A stretch of 64,000 bases of DNA, taken from Clitoria ternatea. Its lineage: Eukaryota; Streptophyta; Magnoliopsida; Fabales; Fabaceae. Shown piece by piece: positions 47,661-60,550 of the stretch. The notes below the pieces were generated by a model. That model was not told where the DNA came from and did not search any database. It worked only from the letters and a program-made list of their open reading frames with translations. Made by a program: the position numbers and the translations under genes. The stretch lies in NCBI GenBank assembly GCA_037962975.1, contig CM075670.1, positions 231,068,242 to 231,132,241 on the forward strand. The letters are read 5' to 3'. Positions within the stretch are counted from its first letter, which is position 1. Each line of letters begins with the position of its first letter.

Positions 47661-50457
47661 AGTTTACCATTATATAAGCAAATACGAAGAACAGCTGAGA
47701 GGGGGAGGAAGATTGAGCTCAGGAATTAAAACACACTTTTTGTTCCTTTCACCATTTCTCTAGATCTTTGTAAGCTCTTATAATAGCTACCATGAGTGGC
47801 TAATTTTCTCATTGGGATTGGAGGTAACTAATCGATCTAGATGAACATGTGTGTTATATTCATGTAATGGGTAATTTTTTCTATGATTCTTGGTTCTTCA
47901 TTTCATGTTTATTGCTTGAATCTGTCTGATCAACATTTTCTTGATTTAAGTTTACGTTTGTTATTGGAAAATAGCTCTCGAAAACGGATCTAAATGAAAA
48001 ACTCATTACGTCAATTGATTAGGAATAATAATTGACAAAATAAACATCGATACAATCGTACTTAATGATGGAATGGATTTGAAACGATCAAGGAATTGAC
48101 GTCTTCAAAACCATTCTTATGAATTTCGTAGTGGAGGAATCGATATGAATGATTTAGATTGTGATGTAAAGAATCATGGTTCAAAAGTCGTTTGCATGAA
48201 TATAAGTTGTGTATCGGAAGGTGAGAATTGTAACGCCCCGTATAATTTTCTAAATAAATTTTTCACGTTTTAAAAGATCATTTAGAAAACTCGTAATTTA
48301 AAATTCATATTTCACGTATAAGTTGACATTTGCGGAATTTTAATCATGTATGCTAGTCGTATATAATAAAATTCAAGAAAATATTTGCGTAGCGGAAACA
48401 ATTTAGAAGTAACAGTACATAGCACGTAATATTTATTACAACCCAATAAATTAAAGTAAAAATCAAAGTCCAAGCAATATATCATATAGTCATCAATCAT
48501 GGCATCACTCTTCGTTCTGCGTGGCATTCACTGTAAAAATTGATGTAAGAGTGTGACAGAATATAGAATAAGTATAAAATAGATAAAATTGCACAAACAC
48601 AATCAACAAATCATAATGATATGATGGATATGCCAGACGAGTTCATTTATATATAATGAGTCTTTAATTAGTCAATGATGTCATGTTGGATCCATTTGGT
48701 TTGGTGGTAATACTACAGTAAAAAGTCTCAAAAAGACTCCAGTAGGAATTAGCATAACCATGAATCCCTACACTTTCATGGCTCCTGCGAAATTAAGTGC
48801 ACAAGTAGGAATTAGCATAACCATGAATCCCTACACTTTCATGGCTCCTGTACAAATAAGTATACCAGTAGGAATTTACATAACTATGGATCCCTACACT
48901 TCCATGGTTCTTGTGAAAATAGGGCTTAAACTCATCATAGAGTAACCCCCCACCAGGGTAGGCAAAGAGGATTTTTAAAACGTACACAGGTTAGTATTTT
49001 TAACGTTTCTGGAGCTACAAACACAATTTTGACATGAAACCAGTTCTAAATTATTCTTAACATAAATATCTACAACTTTCATGAAGATCATAAATTCAAA
49101 TCCTAAGCAGAAATACTATTTATCCAAAAAAAACAACACTGCCTCCAGATGAGTTTTCAAAACGTACATATATTAGTATTTTCAACGTTTCTGGAGTTAC
49201 AAAAATAGTTTTGACATGAGAACAGTCCTAAATTACTCTTAACATAATTATCTAAAACTTTCATGAAGACACCAAACACTAATTCACACCACAAAATTCC
49301 CAGTTTTGAAAATAAGATTCGGATTTCATAGTTAACAGATTTTCATCATGAACATACTTCTGTATTTTGAGCATATATAGAGTTACAAGCATCTTTTTAA
49401 CTCAAAACCACTTTATTTAGATCCCTAACATAAATATCTACAACTTTAATGAAGACATCAAAGTCTAAAAACGTATGTATAATTCCCAGAATATTCATAT
49501 ATGCACAAAACACAAGATAAGTATTTCAATCAGACATGCTGTAGTATTTTGACCATAACTCATGATATACATATCCAATTCAGTTGGTTCAGGTCTCAAA
49601 ATTCATATAACAAGAAGATCTACAACGTTTATATAGACACTAATCACTAATTCTCACCACAAAGTTCCCAGTTTTAAAAACAAAATACATATCTCAAGTT
49701 AACAGCTTTTCAGCTTGGACATACTTCAGTATTTTAGGCATAATTCAAGCTACAAAAATCATTTTGACTTGAAACCACTTTCTAAAGATCCATAACACAA
49801 ATATCTACAACTTTTGTGAAGACATCAAAGGCTGATTATGCTTGTAAAATTCCCAGAATATCAATATATACACAGAACATAGAACAAATATTCCACTCAA
49901 ATATGCTGTAGTATTTTGGCTATAACGTTTGCTATACATATTCAAATTAATTGATTCAGGTCTCAAAATTTAGATAACAAAAATATATACAACTTTCATG
50001 AAGAAGTCAGAATCAAATTCACACGTTTTCAATTTCAAAACGGAGCAACAATATATGAAATTAAAACTAGAATCCTAGAATAGCATACAATTCTACCCAT
50101 TTCATAGTTATTCACAACCCTATCCCCTCTTACTTGGATTGATGATCTTTGGCTGACTGAAAAGAAGTCCCCTCGGCTGTCCTGTTTCAGATTGAAGGTG
50201 TATTGATGGAGAAGAGTAATTAGGAGTTTCAGAATCAGTGTGTGTGTTTAATAATGCAAGGTGGGAGACAACTTTCCATGAGTGGGTTTCTAGTGGGCTA
50301 TTAGTGGGAATTAAGAGTGGTTTAGATTGAAAGTAAGCTCCACTTCTGCAGCCTACCCACTGGAGTGTGCATAATTGAAGAAGATTTATTAAAATATGCA
50401 TAAAAAGACAAAACTGAAGTCAAAACGTCAATTTGACAGTGAATTCCGAGTGAAATT

Positions 50458-51650
50458 TCACTCGGTCAGCCTCTTGGCCGACTGGAATTCTACCTGGTCA
50501 ATGTATATACCGACTGGAAATGGTCGGTAACGTGAAAAGAGGGAAATCCGAGTCCCTCTCGCTCAAGCGGATACCAACTCGCTTGAGCGAGTTCCATACA
50601 ATGCACTGGCAGAGGGGTTTCGCTCAAGCAAAAATCAACTCGCTTGAGCGAGTGTGAGTTTCGCTCAAGCGAATACTGACTCGCTTGAGCCAGACACTCT
50701 CCCTCCCCAAAACCGATCCTTCATTCACTCGGTTTCTACTTCAACATCTTAATCCATTTGGTAGAACCTCCTGAAACCGAGTCTTTACCTATTAATCACT
50801 CGGAATTGATTCCTCTTGAAACACTCGGTCTGATTTCTCTTCCTTGGAGGTGACTCAGTTGGCATATTCTCCTAAAACCGAGTCATCTCAATTAGTCTTT
50901 CACTCGGTAATTTCATTCCAATTCCGAGTCATCTCTTGCTCAGCCTTCCACTCGACAATTACACTAAAACCGACCTATCACTCTATTGGTTTTTCACTCG
51001 GTACACAACTCCAAGACCGACCAATATCCATTTAGTCCCACACTCGGTATTCATACCTCCATTTCACTCGGATAATGCCTTAACTAATCCTTCTTCAAAA
51101 TAAACTCCCCAATCAGGTTCCACTCGGAATTATTCCACTCCTCATCACTTGGAAAAATTCACCAAGTCAAGCCCCACTCAGACTTACACCATACATAGTC
51201 ACTCAGAATACGGGTTACATGGGTTCACTCGGAATATCTTTCACTCGGATATCAACACTTATGAATATAGAAGTATTTCCCACTTGGGTTTCACTCGGTT
51301 AATTATTACTTAGCCGAGATCAGATCAACTTCTTCAACTACGTTTCATTTAGAGTCCATCAGGGTCATTATCACTTGGAAAAAGACCCATACATACGAGT
51401 CTCACTCGGATTCTTGAACTCAGAAGTGGGTCTATCGGTCCCACTTCACTCAGGAGTGTCTCTGACAGGGATTCCACTCGGAAGAAACCCTCTCGGCCAT
51501 GTTCCACTCGGAAAACACAGCCTTCACTCGGAATTTTAACCTTTCACTCAAAATTTCAATCTTTCACTCGGAATTTATCCTTCACTCGGAATTTCTCTTG
51601 GTCACTCGGAACAGAGCCCCCTTTTCACTCGGAAAGTTCTTTCTAAGGCA
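50458..51650 (-). repeat. CACTCGG (CCGAGTG) short-motif array in E3 3' LTR
   Basis: About twenty exact CACTCGG copies plus many one-mismatch copies, often as TTTCACTCGGAATTT, at irregular spacing. Nearly all face one way; in element sense they read CCGAGTG. Confidence 0.9.
50559..50692. repeat. Palindrome doublets (CGCTTGAGCG) in E3 3' LTR
   Basis: Cores begin at 50559/50579 and at 50620/50640/50661/50681, all 20-21 bp apart. The 5' LTR has one doublet less. Confidence 0.92.
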
Positions 51651-51835
51651 TATTTTACTCAAAAAATGGATCTTATCATTACAGGTCTATGTAATTTCTA
51701 TAATTATACCCAAAAATAGAATTTTTGGAGTATTGTAAACCATCCATAAAGTGTTTTATTCATTGATTAATACTAACAGATCTTCCTACTTCAAAATTTA
51801 CAAAATAAAGTTATTATTAAAAATAGGATGTTACA

Positions 51836-51847
51836 TTTCTCCCACCC
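51836..51847 (-). other. E3 polypurine tract
   Basis: The minus strand reads GGGTGGGAGAAA beside the LTR start. Confidence 0.85.
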
Positions 51848-51888
51848 TAATAAAAATTTCGTCATCAAAATTTAACAAAACGCACTTC

Positions 51889-54800
51889 TCAGTGAAACAA
51901 TTCTGGATACTGTGTCCTCATAGCATCTTCACGCTCCCAAGTCAGAGTTACATCATTTCCTTGTTTCCATGCAACATTCACTAGTGGTACATTCTTGTTT
52001 CTCAGGTGTTTAATCGACCTTTCTATGATCTGTGTGGGTTCTGTAGAGATGGTCAAATTTTCTCTAACTTCAACATCATTAGCAGCAATCACATGAGTGG
52101 GGTCTCGCATATACTTCCTCAGTTGTGATACATGAAACACATTGTGCAGATTTGCCAGGTGAGGAGGAAGTGCAATCTGATATGCCATTGTACCAATCCT
52201 CTTTAGGATCTCATATGGTCCAATGAACCTTGGACTCAACTTCTTACTCTTCAATGCTCAACCAATCCCCTTGTGAGGTGAAACCTTCAAGAATACATGA
52301 TCACCAACTTGAAATTCAAGTGGTTTCCTCCTTTTGTCATAGTAGTGCTTCTGCCTATCTTGGGATGCTTCATCTTCTCTCTGATTATTTCTATTTGTTC
52401 AGTAGTTTGTTGCACAATTTCTGGTCCTAATGCCAAACTTTCACCAGTTTCTAACCAACAAAGGGGCGTTCGACACTTTCTACCATACAATGCTTTGAAT
52501 GGAGCCATACCAATACTGCTATGGTAGCTATTGTTATACGTGAATTCAATCAGTGGAAGAAACTGCTCCCAACTACCACCATGTTCAAGCACACAAGATC
52601 GCAGTAAGTCTTCCAAACTTTGTATGGTACGCTCTGACTGCCCATCTGTTTGGGGATGATAAGCTAAACTTAATCGAAGCTTTGAACCCAATTCCTGATG
52701 CAAGCTTCCCCAGAATCGGGAAGTGAACCTTGGATCTCTATCTGACACAATACTAGATGGTACACCATGAAGTCTCACGATCTCTTTCACATATAATTGT
52801 GCCAACTTCTGGAGAGAATTCTTCATATTCATTGGGAGGAATTGAACAGACTTAGTCAATCTGTCTACAATAACCCAGATTGCATCATTTCCTGAACGAG
52901 TCCTTGGTAATCCTGACACAAAATCCATTGAAATATCATCCCATTTCCAGACAGGAATCTCCAATGGTTGTAGTTCACCAGATGGCTTCTGATGTTCCAC
53001 TTTGGCTTTTTGACACACCAGACATGAAGACACATATTCAGCTATTTCTTTCTTCATCCTTGGCCACCAAAAGCTTTTCTTTAGATCTTGATACATCTTA
53101 GTTGATCCAGGATGGATGCTCAACATACTTTTATGCGCTTCTTCTAGGATCGTCCTTCTCAGATCAACATCATCTGGTACACAAATTCTATTTCTGATCC
53201 TCCAAATTCTATCTGATCTTTCTTGTAATCCCATATCCTTTCCATTCGCCTGTAACTCTTTCAACTCCTGTAATTGCAAGTCCTTTGTCTGTCTTTCACC
53301 TAACAGCTTCAGGAAATCATTGGTTATCTTCAAAGTTCCCAAGGTCATACTCCTTGAAGATTTCATTTCCACACCCAAGTTCATATCTCTGAACTGTTCT
53401 ATCATCTTCATCTCTTTTATCATCAAAGATGCCATATAAATGGACTTTCGGCTAAGTTTATCTGCCACCACATTTGCTTTTCCTGGATGGTACTTTAAAT
53501 CAAAATCATAATCTTTAAGAAACTCTATCCATCTTCGCTACCTCATGTTCAATTCCTTTTGTTCGAACAAATACTTAAGCTCTTGTGGTCACTAAACACT
53601 TCAAACTTGACTCTATACAAATGGTGTCTCCAGATTTTCAGAGCAAATACCACTGCTGCCAATTCTAGATCATGCGTTGGATAGTTCATTTCATGTGGTC
53701 TCAACTGCCTAGAAGCATAGGCAACCACTCTTCGTTGCTACATCAAGACACAACCTAAGCCCATCTTAGAAGCATCACAATAAACCACAAAGTCTTCTTG
53801 TGGGTCAGGCAAGGTTAAGACTAGAGCAGATGTAAGCTTCATTTTTAGTTCCTGGAAACTTCTCTCATATTCTGGCGTCTAATCAAAAGGTTGATTCTTC
53901 TGGGTTAGACGAGTCATTGGTAGGGCAATTTGAGAAAACCCCTCAATGAATCTCCGATAATAACCAGCTAATCCCAGGAAGCTTCGTATCTCAATGACTG
54001 AAGTAGGTGTCTCCCAGTTCGTTACAGCTTCAATTTTAGAAGGGTCCACAGACACTCCTTCGCTTGAGATTACATGACCTAGAAACTTTACCTCCTTCAA
54101 CTAGAATTCACATTTAGACAACTTGGCATACAACTGCTTCTCTTTTAGAATCTGTAATACCACTCGAAGATGCTTTTCATGTTCCTCCCACGTCTTAGAA
54201 TAAATCAGAATGTCATCAATAAAGATAATAACAAACTGATCTAAGTATGAATGGAACACTCGATTCATGTAATCCATGAATACAGCTGGGGCATTGGTTA
54301 CTCTGAAGGGCATCACAAGATACTCGTAATGGCTATAGCGTGTTCTAAAAGCTGTCTTTGGAATATCCTCGGACTTGACACGAATCTGATGGTATCCCGA
54401 TCGTAGATCAATCTTGGAAAATACAGTAGCACCTCTCAATTGATCTATCAAATCATCAATTTTGGGCAAAGGATATCTATTCTTCACCGTCAATTTGTTC
54501 AACTGACGATAATCTACACATAATCTCATGCTTCTATCTTTCTTCTTGACAAGTAATACTGGCGCTCCCCATGGCGACACACTAGGCCTGATGAAATGCT
54601 TCTCTAATAACTCTTCAATTTGCTTCTTTAGTTCTGCCAGTTCAATAGGTGACATGCGATATGGAGCCTTAGATACTGGTTCTGCTCCTGGAATTAAATT
54701 AATTGAGAATTCTATCTCACATTCTGGAGGTAAACTCGAGACATCTTTAGGAAATACTTTAGAAAATTCAGAAACAACTGGCATCTCGATCTCTTTGGAT

Positions 54801-56296
54801 TCTCCATCTCCTTGTGGAAGAGTAAACAAGGCAAATAATTGGCTTTCACCTTGTAAGGCAAAGAGTTTAAGATTTTCGGAAGTAAGATTTTCTTCTGATG
54901 GAAATATCACAGTTTTGTTATGACAGTCCACCAAGACTCGATTTGCCGATAACCAGTCCATCCCTAGGATTACTTCCAGATCCTTTAAAGGTAAACAAAC
55001 AAGATCTACTAGAAAGTTTTTACCTTCTATGAGCATAGAACATTCGTTACACACCTTAGTAGTCCTAAGTTGTGTACTGGTGGGAGTGGAAACAATCAGA
55101 TCATATGTCATAGGCTTCACAGGTAATTGAAGGCGTCTAACACACTCATCAGAAATGAAAGAATGTGTAGCACTAGAATTAAATAACACAGATAAGATTG
55201 TACCATTGATCTCACACTTACTTTGTACGAGGTCATCAGCTTGGTCTGCCTCTGAACCGCTGATGGCAAAGCCTCTCCCAGTTATTGGCTGTAACCTCTG
55301 GTCTATTGACTCCCTTTTTTGTCTTTGAGGTTGAGTAGCTCACGTATTTTCTCCATGACCTCCTTGATAGTTAGAGCCTCTTTGATTATTCATAGTGTTG
55401 TTGTCATTTTGACGGTTCTGAGGGCAATTTGGACTGATGTGACCTTTCTGATTACAACGATAGCAAGTGACATCTTCAAGACGTCTGTTGCAATCACGTA
55501 TGTGATGGTTACCTCCGCACTTTAGACATCTCATATTGTTACGTCTTTCAGAAGATGATGATGATGATCCTCCCTTGAAACAACATTGATAGAACGATCC
55601 TTTTCTTTTGAAATCAACTGACTGAGGTTTTAGTTGTCTATTGGCCTTTTCATGTGCCAGTCTGGCTTGGTGATTTTCTTCAAAAATTCTGTATTTGTTG
55701 ATCAGAATAGGAAAACTCTGAATTTCTTGGTACCCTATCGCTTTTTTGATTTCCAGATTCAACCCGTTCTCAAATTTAACACATTTTGATTCTTCAGCAC
55801 CAGCCTGTTGAAAAGGAGGGTAAAAAAGAGATAGTTCTTCAAACTTTGCAGCATATTCTCCAACAGACATTGAGCCTTATTTTAGCTCCATAAATTCTAG
55901 CTTTTTACGGCTTTTCACACTTGCTGGAAAATATTTCTCTAGGAAACAGCCTTTGAAGTTGACCCAGTTCAAGGGTCTGTCAGCCTCGATCATACGGATT
56001 CTAGTATGAATCCACCAGTTTTCTGCCTCTTCCACCAACATATAGGTGGCATACTCCACCTTTTCGCATTCTGTACAGGGCAATGCTCGAAAGATGCGCT
56101 CCATTTCCTTGGCCCAGAGATACGCTCCTTCTGGATTATAACCCCCTTTGAATTATGAAGGTTTTCTTTTCAGGAAGTGATCTAACCCATGGAGTCCTCC
56201 AGTGCTCCTTGGTTGGTTTTGTCTTTCTATGGCTTCTGCCAAGCGGTTGAAAGCAGCTGCCATATCGTTGTTGTTGTTGTTGTTGTTTCTTGCCAT
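51889..56296 (-). pseudogene. gag-pol: E3 gag-pol, Tekay chromovirus, decayed
   Basis: Matches E2 gag-pol from the ATG at 56294-56296 to the chromodomain-like end at 51889. Gag, zinc knuckles (CLKCGGNHHIRDC; CYRCNQKGHISPNC), protease (LFNSSATHSFIS, again Asn at the catalytic position), RT (FIDDILIYS), RNase H, integrase (CLVC, SDRDPRF, QSERTIQ) are all visible. Breaks: TAA in gag near 56153 and at 55877, a stop near 55340, TAG at 54107 and 53879, TAG near 53740 and 53540, one-base deletions near 53570 and 52367, and TGA near 52259. Every substitution stop differs from E2 by a C-to-T or G-to-A change as far as I could tell. Confidence 0.93.
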
Positions 56297-56580
56297 CCTA
56301 CATTCGTAGTTTGGTTTATACTAATTCTAAGGGGAAATATATCGTATATAAATACTACATAACTATCATTATTCTACAGTTTATCAGTTAAGCAATAAAT
56401 CATATAACACATTTATCATATTATCAAGCAGTAATCAAACAAATCTTTTTGCAATTAATCAGTCAGGCACAAGTCATATAGTACACACTTAACATGTTCT
56501 CAAGTAAGGAATCAAACATTTTAGATATTATATCGAGAAACAGTACATGTCATAGCAATTGGTCCTGAATTTTTGAAAAT

Positions 56581-56592
56581 GCTCTGATACCA
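56581..56592 (-). other. E3 primer-binding site (initiator tRNA-Met)
   Basis: The minus strand reads TGGTATCAGAGC, four bases from the 5' LTR. Confidence 0.92.
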
Positions 56593-59389
56593 CCAATGTA
56601 ACGCCCCGTATAATTTTCTGAATAAATTTTTCACGTTTTAAAAGATCATTTAGAAAACTTGTAATTTAAAATTCAGATTTCACGTATAAGTTGACATTTG
56701 CGGAATTTTACTCATGTATGCTAGTCGTATATAATAAAATTCAAGAAAATATTTATGTAGCGGGAACAATTTAGAAGTAACAGTACATAGCACGTAATAT
56801 TTATTACAACCTAATAAATTAAAGTAAAAATCAAAGTCCAAGCAATATATCATATAGTCATCAATCATGGCATCACTCTTCATTCTGCGTGGCATTCACT
56901 GTAAAAATTGATGTAAGAGTGAGACAGAATATAGAATAAGTATAAAATATATAAAACTGCACAAACATAATCAACAAATCATAATGATATGATGGATATG
57001 CTAGACGAGTTCATTTATATATAATGAGTCTTTAATTAGTCAATGATGTCATGTTGGATCCATTTGGTTTGGTGGGAATACTGAAGTAAAAAGTCTCAAA
57101 AAGACTCCAGTAGGAATTAGCATAACCATGAATCCCTACACTTTCATGGCTCCTGCAAAATTAAGTGCACAAGTAGGAATTAGCATAGCCATGAATCCCT
57201 ACACTTTCATGGCTCCTGCACAAATAAGTATACCAGTAGGAATTTGCACAACCATGGATCCCTACACTTCCATGGTTCTTGTGAAAATAGGGCTTAAACT
57301 CATCATAGAGTAACCCCCCACCAGGGTAGGCAATCATGGAACCCCTAAATTCCATGGTGCGTCTAAATGCTTATGATGCATGAATGCCTTTAATTCTCTT
57401 TATCATTTAACATACCATGATATATCAATTTCCAAAACCACTTGGAAAACCACAAGTCCTCAAAGGACACATCACATATAATAATGTTCAGAATCATGGA
57501 TTTACTGTTTCAACCACATGTAACAATAACCATAAGGCATTCATGTATATATATTAATTTAGTCATTCATAATTATTCACCACCAAAATACACAAACTGA
57601 ATGATGCTTATTAGACACTCATCAATATTCATAATCACTCAAGAATTCCATAATAAATTGTTACCCATAGGGAAAATATCATTTTTATCCATAATAACCA
57701 TTATAAGCAAATTTTAGCATTTCCAAACAGCGACATACGTTAGTAAAACAGTCATAACATGAGAAAATAAAATCCTTTTTATGTGATTAAACTTTCTATA
57801 GCTGAATAACCTAAATATCTACAACTTTCATGAAGACCATAAATTCAAATTCTAAACAGAAACATCACTTATTCACAGAATACAAAACTACCTCAAAGAG
57901 GATTTTTAAAACATACACAAGTTAGTATTTTTAACGTTTCTGGAGATACAAACATAATTTTGGCATGAAACCAGTTCTAAATTATTCTTAACACAAATAT
58001 CTACAACTTTCATGAAGATCATAAATTCAAATTCTAAGCAGAAATACCATTTATCCATAAAATACAACACTGCCTCCAGATGAGTTTTTAAAACGTACAT
58101 ATATTAGTATTTTCAACGTTTCTGGAGTTACAAAAATAGTTTTGACATGAGACCAGTCTTAAATTACTCTTAACATAATTATCTAAAACTTTCATGAAGA
58201 CACCAAATACTAATTCACACCACAAAATTCCCAGTTTTGAAAATAAGATTCGGATTTCATAGTTAACAGATTTTCATCATGAACATACTTCTGTATTTTG
58301 AGCATATCTAGAGTTACAAGCATCTTTTTAACTCAAAACCACTTTCTATAGATCCCTAACATAAATATCTACAACTTTCATTTAGACATCAAAGTCTAAA
58401 AACGTATGTATAATTCCCAGAATATTCATATATGCACAAAACACAAGATAAGTATTTCAATCGGACATGCTGTAGTATTTTGACCATAACTCATGCTATA
58501 CATATCCAATTCAGTTGATTCAGGTCTAAAAATTCACATAACAAGAAGATATACAACTTTGATGAAGACACCAATCACTAATTCTCACCACAAAGTTCCC
58601 AGTTTTAAAATCAAAATACGTATCTCAAGTTAACAGCTTTTCAGCTTGGACATACTTCAGTATTTTAGGCATAATGCGAGCTACAAAAATCATTTTGACT
58701 TGAAACCACTTTCTACAGATCCATAACACAAATATCTACAACTTTCGTGAAGACCTAAAAGGCTTATTATGCTTGTAAAATTCCCAGAATATCAATATAT
58801 ACACAGAACATAGAACAAATATTCCACTCAAACATGCTGTAGTATTGTGGCTATAACTTTTGCTATACATATTCAAATTAATTGATTCAGGTCTCAAAAT
58901 TCAAATAACAAAAAGATCTACAACTTTCATGAAGAAGTCAGAATCAAATTTACACGTTTTCAATTTCAAAACTGAGCAACAATATACGAAATTAAAACTG
59001 GAATCCTAGAACAGCATACAATTCTACCCATTTCATAGTTATTCACAACCCTGTCCCCTCTTACTTGGATTGATGATCTTTGGCTGACTGAAAAGAAGTA
59101 CCCTCGGCTGTCCTGTTTCAGATTGAAGGTGTATTGATGGAGAAGAGTGATTGGGAGTTTCAGAATCAGTGTGTGTGTTTAATAATGCAAGGTGGGAGAC
59201 AACTTTCCATGAGTGGGTTTCTAGTGGGCTATTAGTGGGAATTAAGAGTGGTTTAGATTGAAAGTAAGCTCCACTTCTGCAGCCTACCCACTGGAGTGTG
59301 CATAATTAAAGAAGATTTATTAAAATATGCATAAAGGGACAAAACTGAAGTCAAAACGTCAATCTGACAGTGAATTCAGAGTGAAATTT

Positions 59390-60550
59390 CACTCGGTCAA
59401 CCTCTTGGCCGACTGGAATTCTACCTGGTCAGTGTATATACCGACTGGAAATGGTCGGTAACGTGAAAAGAGGGAAATCTGAGTCCCTCTCGCTCAAGCG
59501 GATACCGACTCGCTTGAGCGAGTTCCATACAATGCACTGGCAGAGGGGTTTCGCTCAAGCGAAAACCGACTCGCTTGAGCCAGACACTCTCCCTCCCCAA
59601 AACCGATCCTTCATTCACTCGGTTTCCACTTCAACATCTTAATCCACTCGGTAGAACCTCCTGAAACCGAGTCTTCACCTATTACTCACTCGGAATTGAT
59701 TCCTCTTGAAACACTCGGTCTGATTTCTCTTCCTTGGAGGTGACTCAGTTGGCATATTCTCCTTAAACCGAGTCATCTCAATTAGTCTTTCACTCGGTAA
59801 TTTCATTCCAATTCCGAGTCATCTCTTGCTCAGCCTTCCACTCGACAATTACACTAAAACCGACCCATCACTCTATTGGTTTTTCACTCGGTACAACTCC
59901 AAGACCGACCAATATCCATTTGGTCCCACACTCGGTATTCATACCTCCATTTCACTCGGATAATGCCTTAACTAATCCTTCTTCAGAATAAACTCCCCAA
60001 TCAGGTTCCACTCGGAATTATTCCACTCCTCATAACTTGGAAACATTCACCAAGTCAAGCCCCACTCGGACTTACACCATACATAGTCACTCAGAATACG
60101 GGTTACATGCGTTCACTCGGAATATCTTTCACTCGGATATCAACACTTATGAATATAGAAGTATTTCCCACTTGTGTTTCACTCGGTTAATCATTACTTA
60201 GCCGAGATCAGATCAACTTCTTCAACTACGTTTTATTCAGAGTCCATCAGGGTCATTATCACTCGGAAAAAGACCCATACATACGAGTCTCACTCGGATT
60301 CTTGAACTCAAAAGTGGTTCTATCGGTCCCACTTCACTCAGGAGTGTCTCTGACAGGGATTCCACTCGGAAGAAACCCTCTCGGCCATGTTCCACTCGGA
60401 AAACATAACCTTCACTCAGAATTTTAACCTTTCACTCAGAATTTCAATCTTTCACTCGGAATTTATCCTTCACTCAGAATTTCTCTTGGTCACTCGGAAC
60501 AGAGCCCCTTTTTCACTCGGAAAGTTCTTTCTAAGGCATATTTTACTCGG
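59390..60550 (-). repeat. CACTCGG short-motif array in E3 5' LTR
   Basis: Counterpart of the array at 50458-51650, with the same polarity and a few extra point differences (CACTCAG variants). Confidence 0.9.
59490..59582. repeat. Palindrome doublets (CGCTTGAGCG) in E3 5' LTR
   Basis: Two doublets: CGCTCAAGCG near 59490 with CGCTTGAGCG 20 bp on, and CGCTCAAGCG near 59552 with CGCTTGAGC 20 bp on. Confidence 0.9.

Larger units (their letters stand above)
48229..51835 (-). mobile_element. E3 3' LTR (3607 bp)
   Basis: TGTAACGCCCCG to GGATGTTACA on the plus strand. It has a 63-bp tandem repeat with CCATGAATCCCTACACTT (48741-48905), a body of about 180-190 bp units with TCTACAACTTTCATGAAG (49070-50000), palindrome doublets (50559-50692) and a CACTCGG array (50458-51650). 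Relative to the 5' LTR it lacks about 563 bp at 48965 and has one extra 42-bp doublet. Confidence 0.95.
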
